Positions 24,838 to 32,862 of a DNA stretch of 43,997 nucleotides are shown piece after piece. The translations under genes were made by a program, and so were the position numbers. Position 1 is the first letter of the stretch. Every line of letters begins with the position of its first letter. The notes beneath the pieces were generated by a model. The model made no database searches. It had not been told where the DNA came from and worked only from the letters and a program-made list of their open reading frames with translations. Source of the DNA: UBA6398 sp963660485 (GTDB taxonomy: Bacteria; Bacteroidota; Bacteroidia; Bacteroidales; Bacteroidaceae); assembly GCA_963660485.1 (NCBI GenBank), contig CAVKYH010000020.1, forward strand, positions 1-43,997, written 5' to 3'.

Positions 24838-26124
24838 TTACAGGTGCCATTCGCCTCTCATGGGCTGATATATCATTGCCGTTGCGTCGGGATCGCCGGT
24901 GAATGTGCCTGTTACGGGATCGTAGTTAAGCACTTTGCGGTTTAGGCGCAATGCTATTGCTGCCATGTTTACCAACGTACAACTGCGGTGCCCGTTGATT
25001 TCGTTTAGCGCAAACTTCTGTCGTGTGCGTATGCACTCTATAAAATCGGTGCGCTGTGGTTCGGGGTCGGGCATCTCGGCTATTTTGTTCATTACGTCGG
25101 GGATTGTGCATTCGAAGCCTTTGTAAACTTTTCCCTTGGGACCTTCGATATACGGGGTCTTGCCGGGGGATTCATAGCCTTCGCCTTCGAGAACAATCTG
25201 ACAGCCGTCGGCGTAAGTATAAGTTATCTTGTGCCAAATTCCAACTGCGTCAGGGTGCTGTTGCGGGGCATCTACTTCAATCTTTATCGGTGATTCGTCG
25301 TCTTTGTCAAGGAGATATTGCACCGGGTCGAGGTAGTGTTGTCCCATGTCGGTAAGTCCGCCGCCGTCGTAGTCCCAATATCCGCGGAATGTCTGGTGTG
25401 TGCGGTGCAGGTTGTAGGGTTTGTAGGGAGCAGGACCGAGCCACATGTCATAATCCAGGCGCGAGGGCACTTGTTGTGGCTCAAGGTTTTCTTTTCCTAC
25501 CCAGAAGAATTTCCATGTAAAGCCTGTGGTTCCCGAAACGGTGAATTTCAGCGGCCAGCCGAGCAATCCGCTTTTCACGAGTTTCTTCAACGGGCTTACT
25601 GTTGTGCCGAGTCCGTAGAATGTGTCGGTGAAGCGGAACCAGGTGTTGAGTCTGAAAATTCTGTTGTATCTTTTCACGGCTTCGATAACGGCGCGACCTT
25701 CGCCGATGGTGCGTGTCATAGGTTTCTCACACCAGATATCCTTTCCGGCTCTTGCTGCTTCGATAGCCATAAGCGCGTGCCAGTGGGGAGGAGTTGCTAT
25801 GTGCACCACGTCCACGTTGGGATCTTTCACGAGATCGCGAAAGTCGTGATAGGTCTTGCAATCTTCGTCGAATTTCTTTTTTGCCGAATTTTTGGCAATG
25901 TTCAGATGCTCGCTGTCAACGTCGCATAGAGCCACGAGACGGCAGTATTTGTCGCTTGTAAAGTGGTATGACGAACGGCCGATGCCGCCTACGCCGATTA
26001 TACCCTTTGTCAACTGATCGCTCGGGGCAACATAGCCGTTGCCGCCCAACACATTGCGCGGAACTATGGAGAAAAGTCCTATTCCGCCAACTGTTTTCAA
26101 GAAATTTCTTCTGTTTGTCTTCAT
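24838..26124 (-). CDS. Tat-exported Gfo/Idh/MocA-family oxidoreductase
   Basis: 428 residues with a twin-arginine signal (RRNFLKTVGGIG), so it should fold with its cofactor in the cytoplasm and be exported. The Rossmann domain has the IIGVGGIGRSSYH nucleotide-binding loop near 40-52 and the family CEKPMTRT motif near 135. The C-terminal domain has GGGLTDMGQHYLDP with the usual catalytic His. It probably oxidises or reduces a sugar hydroxyl. It is the first gene of a two-gene operon with the HEAT-DUF1080 protein, promoter box at 26156-26163. Confidence 0.9.
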   Translation of the reverse strand: MKTNRRNFLKTVGGIGLFSIVPRNVLGGNGYVAPSDQLTKGIIGVGGIGRSSYHFTSDKYCRLVALCDVDSEHLNIAKNSAKKKFDEDCKTYHDFRDLVKDPNVDVVHIATPPHWHALMAIEAARAGKDIWCEKPMTRTIGEGRAVIEAVKRYNRIFRLNTWFRFTDTFYGLGTTVSPLKKLVKSGLLGWPLKFTVSGTTGFTWKFFWVGKENLEPQQVPSRLDYDMWLGPAPYKPYNLHRTHQTFRGYWDYDGGGLTDMGQHYLDPVQYLLDKDDESPIKIEVDAPQQHPDAVGIWHKITYTYADGCQIVLEGEGYESPGKTPYIEGPKGKVYKGFECTIPDVMNKIAEMPDPEPQRTDFIECIRTRQKFALNEINGHRSCTLVNMAAIALRLNRKVLNYDPVTGTFTGDPDATAMIYQPMRGEWHL

Positions 26125-26155
26125 ACTAATCGATGATAAACTTATGCTTATGACG

Positions 26156-26163
26156 CAAAATTA
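26156..26163 (-). promoter_or_regulatory. -7 box of the oxidoreductase operon
   Basis: TAATTTTG on the minus strand, 31 nt before the ATG; TTTG-like sequence lies 14 nt further up (26178-26181). Confidence 0.5.
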
Positions 26164-26383
26164 CACATTTATAACAACAAAAAGCATTAGTGAACACTCC
26201 AAAAACAAAAGATTGCGAAAAAGTTTTGCTTTTTCTTGATATTTTTTGCAGGGTGTGCCGTAATTTCAAATATAATTGTCGTTTTGGGCGTTTTTTGTGC
26301 TTTCTTGTAAACCTTTTGGCTGGCGCCGTTCGGAATGTATCGAATGTGGCAGAAAACTCGCGGGATATGCAAAATACTGCAAC

Positions 26384-26690
26384 GCATCTCGTGAAAAACT
26401 CCAAGGCCCGGAATTTAAATTCCGACGCATCTAATTTAAATTTCATGGCCCGGAGTTTTTACAAGATGCCGACTTGTTTTTTCGCCATGTGCAGCATGGT
26501 TTTCTGGCTTGCGGAATGAGGTGTCTGATGTGCGGAAAAATACTTCAAACAAGCAAAAAAAAGATTTTCGTTTCGGCTTGCGGAGATATATAAATAAGGT
26601 GTGCAAAAAAGCACTTGGCATTTCGTTTTTCAGATGTCTGACATTGTTTTTGCGGTATGCGCATATGTTTTTTTCGCTATGAAACAGCGT
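26384..26690 (+). repeat. Near-complete composite element (modules A, C, B)
   Basis: Module A (26384-26470) has AATTTAAATT at 26412-26421 and 26433-26442 around CCGACGCATCT; outer inverted ends are GCATCTCGTGAAAAACTCC and GGAGTTTTTACAAGATGCC. Module C (about 26471-26612) carries GCTTGCGGAATGAGG, TGTGCGGAAAAATAC and AAGGTGTGCAAAAAAGCA. Module B (about 26613-26680) has GATGTCTGACATTG and GTTTTTGCGGTATGC. It occupies the divergent gap between the oxidoreductase and the S8 peptidase. From 26184 to 26383 I see nothing recognisable. Confidence 0.85.
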
Positions 26691-26743
26691 AGTTTTTGAG
26701 AACTTAGATAGGCATAAATTAGGCCGTTTCAGAAAAGAAATGC

Positions 26744-26751
26744 TAACTTTG
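26744..26751 (+). promoter_or_regulatory. -7 box of the S8 peptidase-xseAB operon
   Basis: TAACTTTG, 43 nt upstream of the ATG at 26795 and about 55-65 bp past the end of the composite element. Confidence 0.55.
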
Positions 26752-26794
26752 AAGCCAAATTTGTTACGGAAAAATAAAATCATTATTGCAGACG

Positions 26795-28207
26795 ATGAAA
26801 ACAAAATACACATGCATACTGCTCACCACGGTAATGCTGCTTTTGCCGGCCGCTATTCAGGCGCAGGAACGCGTATATAGTACCGCTTCTTGGCCACAGC
26901 AACGGGTTTATAAATACCGCGTTTATTTCAAGGACAAGAAGGAATCGCCCTACCGCAAAAGCAAACCAGCGGAATTTCTGTCGCAAAAGGCATTGCAGCG
27001 ACGTGCAAAATGGAAAATCAAGATTGACGATTACGATTTGCCGGTGAGCCCGAAATATATAGGCGAAGTGGCGGCAAAGGGGGCAAAGGTGCTTTGCGTG
27101 AGCAAATGGAACAACACCGCCCTGGTGCAGAGCGAAGACAGCGCGCGGCTTGAAAGTCTTGCCAACCTTTCGTTTGTGGACAGTGTGAAGAAAGTTTTCC
27201 ACGACATACATATCATTCCCTCGCCCTTGGACTCTTTGCGTTTCAAGGAGCTCAACGATACGGTCTTGCTCAATTCGGAATACTACGGATATGCACAGGA
27301 ACAGATAGAAATGCTCAACGGACACCGTCTGCACAATCTTGGTTTTCGCGGCAAAGGCATGACGATAGCCATTATCGACGGCGGTTTCTGCAATGCCGAC
27401 ACTGTGAAACTTCTCAACAACGTAAAGATACTCGGCACCCACAACTTTATGCGCCCCGAGCACAGCGTCTATGCCGAGAACCAACACGGCACAAACGTGC
27501 TCTCGTGTATGGGAGCCAACAAGCCCGGCGCGATTGTGGGAACGGCACCCGATGCGGAATACTGGCTTTTGCTGAGCGAAGATAGCTATACCGAAACTCC
27601 CGCCGAGCAGGACACTTGGGCTGCCGCCCTGGAATTTGCCGACAGTGTGGGAGTGGATGTGGTGAACAGCTCTTTGGGTTACTACAGTTTCAGCGATTCC
27701 ACGATGAATGTCAAATATAGCGAGCTCGACGGCAAGACCCATCTCATAAGCCGCAGTGCTTCGCTTGCCGCATCGCGCGGAATTTTGGTTGTGAACAGCG
27801 CGGGAAATTCCGGAGATGACCCTTGGAGAAAAATAGGTATCCCCGCCGACGCACGAAATATACTCACGGTGGGCGCAGTTTACGACTCGCGCACTTTTGC
27901 ACCCTTTACCTCGGTTGGCTTCTCGGCCGACGGAAGAGTGAAACCCGATGTCGCAGCCCGCGGATTCCTTTCCGCAGTGGTGAGATCCGCTGGCTGGGTA
28001 AGTTTTGTCTTTGGCACCTCGTTTTCGTCGCCCATAACGGCAGGCATGGCGGCTTGTCTTATGCAGGCCCTGCCGGAAAAGAAGCCCGAAGAGATTATTG
28101 AAATACTTCATAAGAGCGGCGACCACAGCGAAAACCCTGACAATATTTTCGGATATGGAGTGCCCGATTACTACAAGGCCTATGTAGACAACAAAAGTAG
28201 GCGCTGA
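26795..28207 (+). CDS. Exported subtilisin-like (S8) serine peptidase
   Basis: 470 residues from the ATG at 26795 (MKTKYTCILLTTVMLL); a TTG nine bases earlier is in frame but less likely. Signal peptide to about residue 24 (IQAQE). After an N-terminal prodomain-like part, the catalytic triad is visible: Asp in IAIIDGGF near 194, His in NQHGTNVLS near 231, Ser in GTSFSSPITAG near 409. It ends shortly after the catalytic domain (VPDYYKAY), with no type IX sorting domain. The stop overlaps the xseA ATG by 1 nt (TGATG), so it is translated with exonuclease VII genes, a pairing with no obvious functional link. Confidence 0.9.
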   Translation: MKTKYTCILLTTVMLLLPAAIQAQERVYSTASWPQQRVYKYRVYFKDKKESPYRKSKPAEFLSQKALQRRAKWKIKIDDYDLPVSPKYIGEVAAKGAKVLCVSKWNNTALVQSEDSARLESLANLSFVDSVKKVFHDIHIIPSPLDSLRFKELNDTVLLNSEYYGYAQEQIEMLNGHRLHNLGFRGKGMTIAIIDGGFCNADTVKLLNNVKILGTHNFMRPEHSVYAENQHGTNVLSCMGANKPGAIVGTAPDAEYWLLLSEDSYTETPAEQDTWAAALEFADSVGVDVVNSSLGYYSFSDSTMNVKYSELDGKTHLISRSASLAASRGILVVNSAGNSGDDPWRKIGIPADARNILTVGAVYDSRTFAPFTSVGFSADGRVKPDVAARGFLSAVVRSAGWVSFVFGTSFSSPITAGMAACLMQALPEKKPEEIIEILHKSGDHSENPDNIFGYGVPDYYKAYVDNKSRR

Positions 28208-29577
28208 TGGAAAAAGCAATGCGTCTTTTTGAACTTCTGCAGCATGTGCGCCTCGCAATATCGCGCACACTGCCCGCAACATACTGGGTGGTGGCGGAAA
28301 TAAGCGAGGGACGGCAAAATGTAAACGGCCATTTCTATTGCAAGTTCATTGAAAAAAACGCGGAAGGGCAAGACGTGGCTTCGGTGAGCGGTGTGGTTTG
28401 GGCTGGAAAGTATTTTGAATTGAAACAAAAGTTCGAACGCGAAACAGGACAGCTTCTCACCGCCGGGATAAAGGTTCTCGTAAACGTAAAAGTCAATTTC
28501 CACGAACGCTACGGGCTATCTCTTGTGGTTAACGACATAGATTCTTCGTTCACCCTCGGAGATATGGTGCGCCGGCGCCGACTTATTCTTGCCCAACTCG
28601 CAAAAGACGGCGTTGCCGACATGAACAAATCGCTCGTCCTGCCTCGCCCACTGATGCGCATCGCAGTAATTACGAGCGAAACGGCAGCTGGTTACGGCGA
28701 TTTCTGCAATCATCTGAAAACAAACGGCGCGGCGTTCAATTTCACCACAAAACTTTTTCCCGCGGTCATGCAAGGCGACAACGTGGAGCGCTCTGTGATT
28801 TCCGCCCTCAACTGTGTTGCCGCCGAGGCCGGTAGGTGGGACGCCGTTGCCATAATTCGCGGCGGCGGGGCGGTGAGTGATTTAAACGGTTTCGAGTCTT
28901 ATCCGCTTGCCGCCAATGTAGCGCAATTCGTTTTGCCCATAATAACGGGAATAGGTCATGAAAGAGATGAAACGGTGATTGACCTCGTGGCAAATACTCG
29001 CTGCAAAACTCCCACGGCAGTGGCTGATTTTATCGTGATGCGCGCCCAAAAGGAAATAGAAACACTCAACGCCTTTACAACACGCCTTCACCGCGCCGCC
29101 ACAAGGAATGTCTCGGCGCAGAAGCAGCGTATGGCATACACGATATCGCGCATAGCGCCGGCTTTCTCGCACAAGTGCCAAATTTCGGGCTATGAACTCG
29201 AACGCCTCTTGCTTCGCATTCCGCGCGCAGTGAGAGATGTTTGCGCCCGCGAGAATTCTCGTTGCGAAAAACAGGCCATGAAAATTGAAATGCTTGCACT
29301 CAATTCGTTGCGAACACAGGACTCGGAAATATCACGACGGGTTGAAAGATTGAAAAGATGCGTGGGATTGTTGCTGCAAACTCAAAAGACGCGCGTGGAA
29401 ACCTTTGACAAAAGCATAAGGCTTGCCGGACCGGAAAGGGTGTTCCGTCTGGGATTTTCGTTGACCACAATAAATGGCAAGGCAGTGGTTGACGCAGCGC
29501 AACTGAAGCCCGGCGACAAGATTACAACGCGTTTTGCCAAGGGCGAAGCCGTTAGTGTGGTGGAAAAGTCAAACTGA
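28207..29577 (+). CDS. xseA: Exodeoxyribonuclease VII large subunit
   Basis: 456 residues. An N-terminal OB-fold (about 1-110, with TYWVVAEISEGRQN and VSGVVWAGKY) is followed by the catalytic region with ITSETAAGYGDFCNH, IIRGGGAVSDLNGFE, GIGHERDETVIDLVAN and the KTPTAVADF motif, and then a long coiled C-terminus. It degrades single-stranded DNA with the small subunit encoded 17 nt downstream. The ATG at 28207 is chosen for its 1-nt overlap with the upstream gene; MRLFELL at 28219 is an alternative. Confidence 0.95.
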   Translation: MEKAMRLFELLQHVRLAISRTLPATYWVVAEISEGRQNVNGHFYCKFIEKNAEGQDVASVSGVVWAGKYFELKQKFERETGQLLTAGIKVLVNVKVNFHERYGLSLVVNDIDSSFTLGDMVRRRRLILAQLAKDGVADMNKSLVLPRPLMRIAVITSETAAGYGDFCNHLKTNGAAFNFTTKLFPAVMQGDNVERSVISALNCVAAEAGRWDAVAIIRGGGAVSDLNGFESYPLAANVAQFVLPIITGIGHERDETVIDLVANTRCKTPTAVADFIVMRAQKEIETLNAFTTRLHRAATRNVSAQKQRMAYTISRIAPAFSHKCQISGYELERLLLRIPRAVRDVCARENSRCEKQAMKIEMLALNSLRTQDSEISRRVERLKRCVGLLLQTQKTRVETFDKSIRLAGPERVFRLGFSLTTINGKAVVDAAQLKPGDKITTRFAKGEAVSVVEKSN

Positions 29578-29594
29578 AAAACAACAATATATAT

Positions 29595-29849
29595 ATGGAA
29601 GAGAAAAAACTTACTTACGCCGAAGCGATGAACGAGCTTGAAAGCATCGTGGAGCGCGTGGAGAGAAACGAAATGGATATCGACGACCTAACGGAAAGGT
29701 TGAAACGAGCGCAGGAACTGGTGAGATTCTGCCGCGAACGCTTGTTGAAAACCGAAGAAGATGTGAAGAACATCCTTTCGTCCGACGACTTGAAAACTTC
29801 GACCGACACAGGGGCACGAGAGGCGCAAAACACGTTTCCCGACTTTTAA
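29595..29849 (+). CDS. xseB: Exodeoxyribonuclease VII small subunit
   Basis: 84 residues with the XseB helical-hairpin pattern: LTYAEAMNELESIVERVE, then MDIDDLTERLKRAQELVRFC and LLKTEEDVKNIL. The C-terminal tail is polar. It follows xseA by 17 nt and completes the enzyme. Confidence 0.95.
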   Translation: MEEKKLTYAEAMNELESIVERVERNEMDIDDLTERLKRAQELVRFCRERLLKTEEDVKNILSSDDLKTSTDTGAREAQNTFPDF

Positions 29850-29884
29850 TCCCGACGCCCGATAACAGATATTGAAGAAATTAC

Positions 29885-29892
29885 TACCTTTG
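29885..29892 (+). promoter_or_regulatory. -7 box of the coiled-coil protein gene
   Basis: TACCTTTG, 38 nt before the ATG at 29931, in the 81-nt gap after xseB, so the next gene may be transcribed on its own. Confidence 0.5.
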
Positions 29893-29930
29893 CCGTTGAT
29901 ATAAAGTAGCGTTTCAATCATACCACAATC

Positions 29931-30809
29931 ATGAACAAGAAAAAGATAATCATTCCCGCAGCGATAATAATTCTTCTTTTGCTCGGCGGGTTGGGATATA
30001 CATTATATAATTTGCAGCAGCAGAAAAAAACAAACTCGGATTTGCAGCAACTTGCCACGCTCGACAAAAAAGAAATGGAGAACGAATACTCCCAATTTGC
30101 CTTGCAATACGACGAGCTCAAGCGTTCTATAAAAAACGACTCGCTCATGCAGCAACTCACCAAGGAACAGCAGCGCACGCAAGACCTTCTGGCCGAACTG
30201 AAACAGACCAAGAGCGACGACGCACGGGAGATTACGCGCCTGAAAAAGGAACTCGCCACGGTGCGCGCCGTTTTGAGAAGCTACATATTGCAGGTCGATT
30301 CGCTGCAACGCATGAACACGGCGCTTGCCGACGAGAACCAAAAGGTGAAAGCCCAATACAACGAAGCTACATCGCAAATCTCCAACCTCAACACGGAGAA
30401 GGCAAATCTTTCACAGAAAGTGGCGATTGCTTCACAGCTTGACGCAACGGGAATATCGGTTCAGGCGCAGAACAAGCGCAACAAAAATGCAAAGAAAATA
30501 AAGGACGTGCGCCGGTTTGTGGTTCATTTCACGATAACAAAGAACATCACAGCCTCGACAGGCAACCGCAATATTTATGTGCGCCTTTTGCAGCCCACCA
30601 ATTCGGTTGTAAATCCGTCGGGCTCGTTCAATTATGAAAACAAGAGCCTGCAATTCTCTGCTTCAAAGGTTATAGAATACACGGGAGAGGAGCAAAGCGT
30701 TACACTCTACGTTCCTGTGGGCGAGACATTGAGCGTAGGCACATATCGTTGCGATATCTTTGCCGATGGACAGAATATAGGCACGGGCTCAGTGAGTATA
30801 GACAAATAA
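29931..30809 (+). CDS. Membrane-anchored coiled-coil protein, unknown function
   Basis: 292 residues. One N-terminal membrane helix (about 5-27, IIIPAAIIILLLLGGLGYTL) preceded by lysines, so the body should face the periplasm. Residues about 28-160 are a long coiled coil rich in K, Q and E. Residues about 180-292 form a beta-rich domain with RRFVVHFTITKNITASTGN and a final strand GTGSVSIDK. Similar proteins occur in Bacteroidetes without known function. Own promoter box upstream and a hairpin terminator downstream. Confidence 0.75.
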   Translation: MNKKKIIIPAAIIILLLLGGLGYTLYNLQQQKKTNSDLQQLATLDKKEMENEYSQFALQYDELKRSIKNDSLMQQLTKEQQRTQDLLAELKQTKSDDAREITRLKKELATVRAVLRSYILQVDSLQRMNTALADENQKVKAQYNEATSQISNLNTEKANLSQKVAIASQLDATGISVQAQNKRNKNAKKIKDVRRFVVHFTITKNITASTGNRNIYVRLLQPTNSVVNPSGSFNYENKSLQFSASKVIEYTGEEQSVTLYVPVGETLSVGTYRCDIFADGQNIGTGSVSIDK

Positions 30810-30830
30810 AGATTGGTTTTTGAAGAAAGG

Positions 30831-30870
30831 AGAGGCGGGGGAAATTATGTTTCCCCTGCTTCTTTTGTTC
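30831..30870 (+). terminator. Probable terminator after the coiled-coil gene
   Basis: AGGCGGGGGAAA pairs with TTTCCCCTGCTT at 10 of 12 positions around a 5-nt loop, followed by TCTTTTGTT. It is about 20 nt past the stop. Confidence 0.65.
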
Positions 30871-31009
30871 CTGTATGGTTTCTCACTACAACGGGCAACG
30901 TTTCTTCTTGTTTTGTCTGGTATCTTTCGTTGCTTTTCAGTGTGTTATATTGAATAAAAAGGATTCTTGAAATGATGCGGAAGCATGTGCTTTTTCGAAG
31001 TAGGCATAT

Positions 31010-31075
31010 TGAAAAAACAATGTCAGACATTATTTAAATTATATCAGACATCGTTTTTAGGGTATTTGATGCCTT
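31010..31075. repeat. Module B with an A-type decamer
   Basis: 21-bp units at 31019-31039 and 31040-31060: AATGTCAGACAT plus TATTTAAAT, then TATATCAGACAT plus CGTTTTTAG. The first unit carries TATTTAAATT, close to the module A decamer, in the AT-rich half of a module B unit, which links the two module types. It lies between convergent genes (coiled-coil protein and ispF). The rest of 30871-31110 shows nothing else. Confidence 0.7.
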
Positions 31076-31110
31076 TTGAAATGCATGGTTTGGTGATAAA
31101 ACCTGCGCGT

Positions 31111-31590
31111 TTATTCTTCAAAAACCATAGCTACGGCATAAGCCGAAATGCCTTCGCTGCGACCCGTAAACCCGAGCTTTTCGGTTGTCGTGGCTTTTAC
31201 CGACACATCTTTCGCGGGGATTTCGAGGCATGAGGCAATACATTCCTGCATTTGCGGAATGAAATCCTTGAGTTTGGGACGTTCCAGACATATTGTCAAA
31301 TCTACATTGCCTATCGTGAAGTTGTGTTTTTTCAAGATGTCGAGAGTAGCCCGAAGCAATACCTTGCTGTCGGCTCCACGATACTTCTCGTCGGTATCGG
31401 GAAAGTGGTAGCCTATGTCGCGAAGCGCCGCAGCCCCGAGAAGAGCGTCGATAACGGCATGAAGTGCCACATCGGCATCGCTGTGTCCGAGAAGCCCGAG
31501 CGAATGTTCTATCTTGATTCCCCCAAGCCATAGCTCGCGGTTTTCCACAAGCCGGTGTACGTCAAATCCAAATCCTATGCGTGGTTTCAT
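31111..31590 (-). CDS. ispF: 2-C-methyl-D-erythritol 2,4-cyclodiphosphate synthase
   Basis: 159 residues, the usual IspF length. Metal ligands are seen in GFGFDVHRL (Asp and His near 9-11) and LLGHSDADV (His near 41). The conserved DIGYHFPDTDEKYRGADS and KATTTEKLGFTGR segments are present. It forms the cyclic diphosphate in the methylerythritol pathway to isoprenoids. A terminator separates it from porV upstream, although the FAH-porU-porV-ispF order appears conserved in the order Bacteroidales. Confidence 0.97.
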   Translation of the reverse strand: MKPRIGFGFDVHRLVENRELWLGGIKIEHSLGLLGHSDADVALHAVIDALLGAAALRDIGYHFPDTDEKYRGADSKVLLRATLDILKKHNFTIGNVDLTICLERPKLKDFIPQMQECIASCLEIPAKDVSVKATTTEKLGFTGRSEGISAYAVAMVFEE

Positions 31591-31603
31591 TGTGGTATGT
31601 AGT

Positions 31604-31640
31604 AAAAAAATGGAGGCACAACCTTTAACGGCTGTCCTCC
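31604..31640 (-). terminator. Intrinsic terminator of porU-porV
   Basis: GGAGG-type stem: 31630-31640 pairs with 31612-31623 over about 11 bp with one bulge and a 6-nt loop, followed on the minus strand by seven T (31610-31604). It is 22 nt past the porV stop and just before the ispF start. Confidence 0.8.
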
Positions 31641-31662
31641 TATGTTTTGATTTTCTATATTG

Positions 31663-32826
31663 TCATCTGCGCGAGAAAAGGTCTTTTATCCCGTCGAAGT
31701 CGAATGCGAGCGAAACTCTCAGAGTCTGGTCGAGCGGATTGCTTGCAGCCGTGGACAGAACATAACCTGCGTCGATCGAGAACACATTCATGCGGAATCC
31801 TGCGCCGACAGTGAAATATTTACGGTTGCCCTTGTCTTTGTTTTCATCGTGATAGCCCGCACGAAGTATGAACTTGTCGTTGTAGGTATACTCAACGCCC
31901 ACACTCCATTGTATCTCTTTCAACTCTTCGCTGAATCCGCCCGGCGCATCTCCGAAACTTTTGAAAATTCCCGTGATGGGCGACATGTCATAATAGTCCT
32001 TTTGCAAACGCTGTTGGTAATCCTCGTCGTTTTCATCGTCTTTCTGTCGTGGCATAGTGGGAACAAGCAATTTGTTAACGTCTACGCCGAAAGCGATCTT
32101 GTTGTATTCGTTGATTGGAACAAGGTAGTTTACGCCTAGACGCAGGTTTGTAGGTATGAAATACGAGTTCTCGTCTCCGAACTTCATTTTGCTACCGATA
32201 TTGCTTATATTCATACCAAATGCCAACTGACATTCGCGGCTTCCCATCACTACATATTTGTTGTAGTACAAGGCAAGGTCGGCAGCAAATGCGTTCCCGG
32301 GCTTAGAATCGTCGGAATAGTTGCCACTGAGGTCGGAGCGGATATAACGCAAAGCGATTGCAGCAGAAAGATCCTCGCTCAACATTCGCGAAACGCCCAC
32401 ATCGAAAGCCAGTTCATAGGGTTTGATTGTGAGGTTGTCGCCTGCATCAACTTCGCCAAGCGAGAAATAACGCAGCGAAGAGGATATCGCCGTGTAATCA
32501 CCCAACCGCATGTATCCGGCAACGTATCCAAGGTCGATGTCGTTTACTATCTTGCGCAACCAAGGCGTATAGTTCACTGCAATACCGGCACGGCTTATGC
32601 AGAACGGGTATTTCGCGGGGTTCCAAGCCTGTGAATTTACGTCAGGATCGGTAGCCGCACCTATATCACCCATACCTCCCGCACGGGCATCGGCTCCAAT
32701 CTTGAGAGAGTTGACCGCCGTGCTGACAGGATTGAATTTGTCTTTCTCGCCATCGGCACTTGCATTTACCGTATATGTCAGAAATGCCGCAAGGGCTATT
32801 GCTATCTTATATTTCATATTCTTCAT
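31663..32826 (-). CDS. porV: Type IX secretion outer-membrane protein PorV (LptO)
   Basis: 387 residues with a signal peptide (about 1-25, ending ASA). The mature start runs STAVNSLKIGADARAGGMGDIG and DVNSQAWNPAKYPF, typical of PorV. The rest is an amphipathic beta-barrel ending in the strand TLRVSLAFDFDGI. PorV shuttles type IX cargo from the translocon to the attachment complex and partners PorU, encoded 36 nt upstream. The second Met (MKYKIA) is an alternative start. Confidence 0.92.
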   Translation of the reverse strand: MKNMKYKIAIALAAFLTYTVNASADGEKDKFNPVSTAVNSLKIGADARAGGMGDIGAATDPDVNSQAWNPAKYPFCISRAGIAVNYTPWLRKIVNDIDLGYVAGYMRLGDYTAISSSLRYFSLGEVDAGDNLTIKPYELAFDVGVSRMLSEDLSAAIALRYIRSDLSGNYSDDSKPGNAFAADLALYYNKYVVMGSRECQLAFGMNISNIGSKMKFGDENSYFIPTNLRLGVNYLVPINEYNKIAFGVDVNKLLVPTMPRQKDDENDEDYQQRLQKDYYDMSPITGIFKSFGDAPGGFSEELKEIQWSVGVEYTYNDKFILRAGYHDENKDKGNRKYFTVGAGFRMNVFSIDAGYVLSTAASNPLDQTLRVSLAFDFDGIKDLFSRR

Positions 32827-32862
32827 TAGGTGAATGACACATTTATAAAACTCACAACGGCT

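Noticed and set aside
26783..28282. Minus-strand 499-codon open frame opposite the S8 peptidase
   Set aside because: It is an antisense shadow: no recognisable domain, while the plus strand encodes a complete peptidase with its triad.
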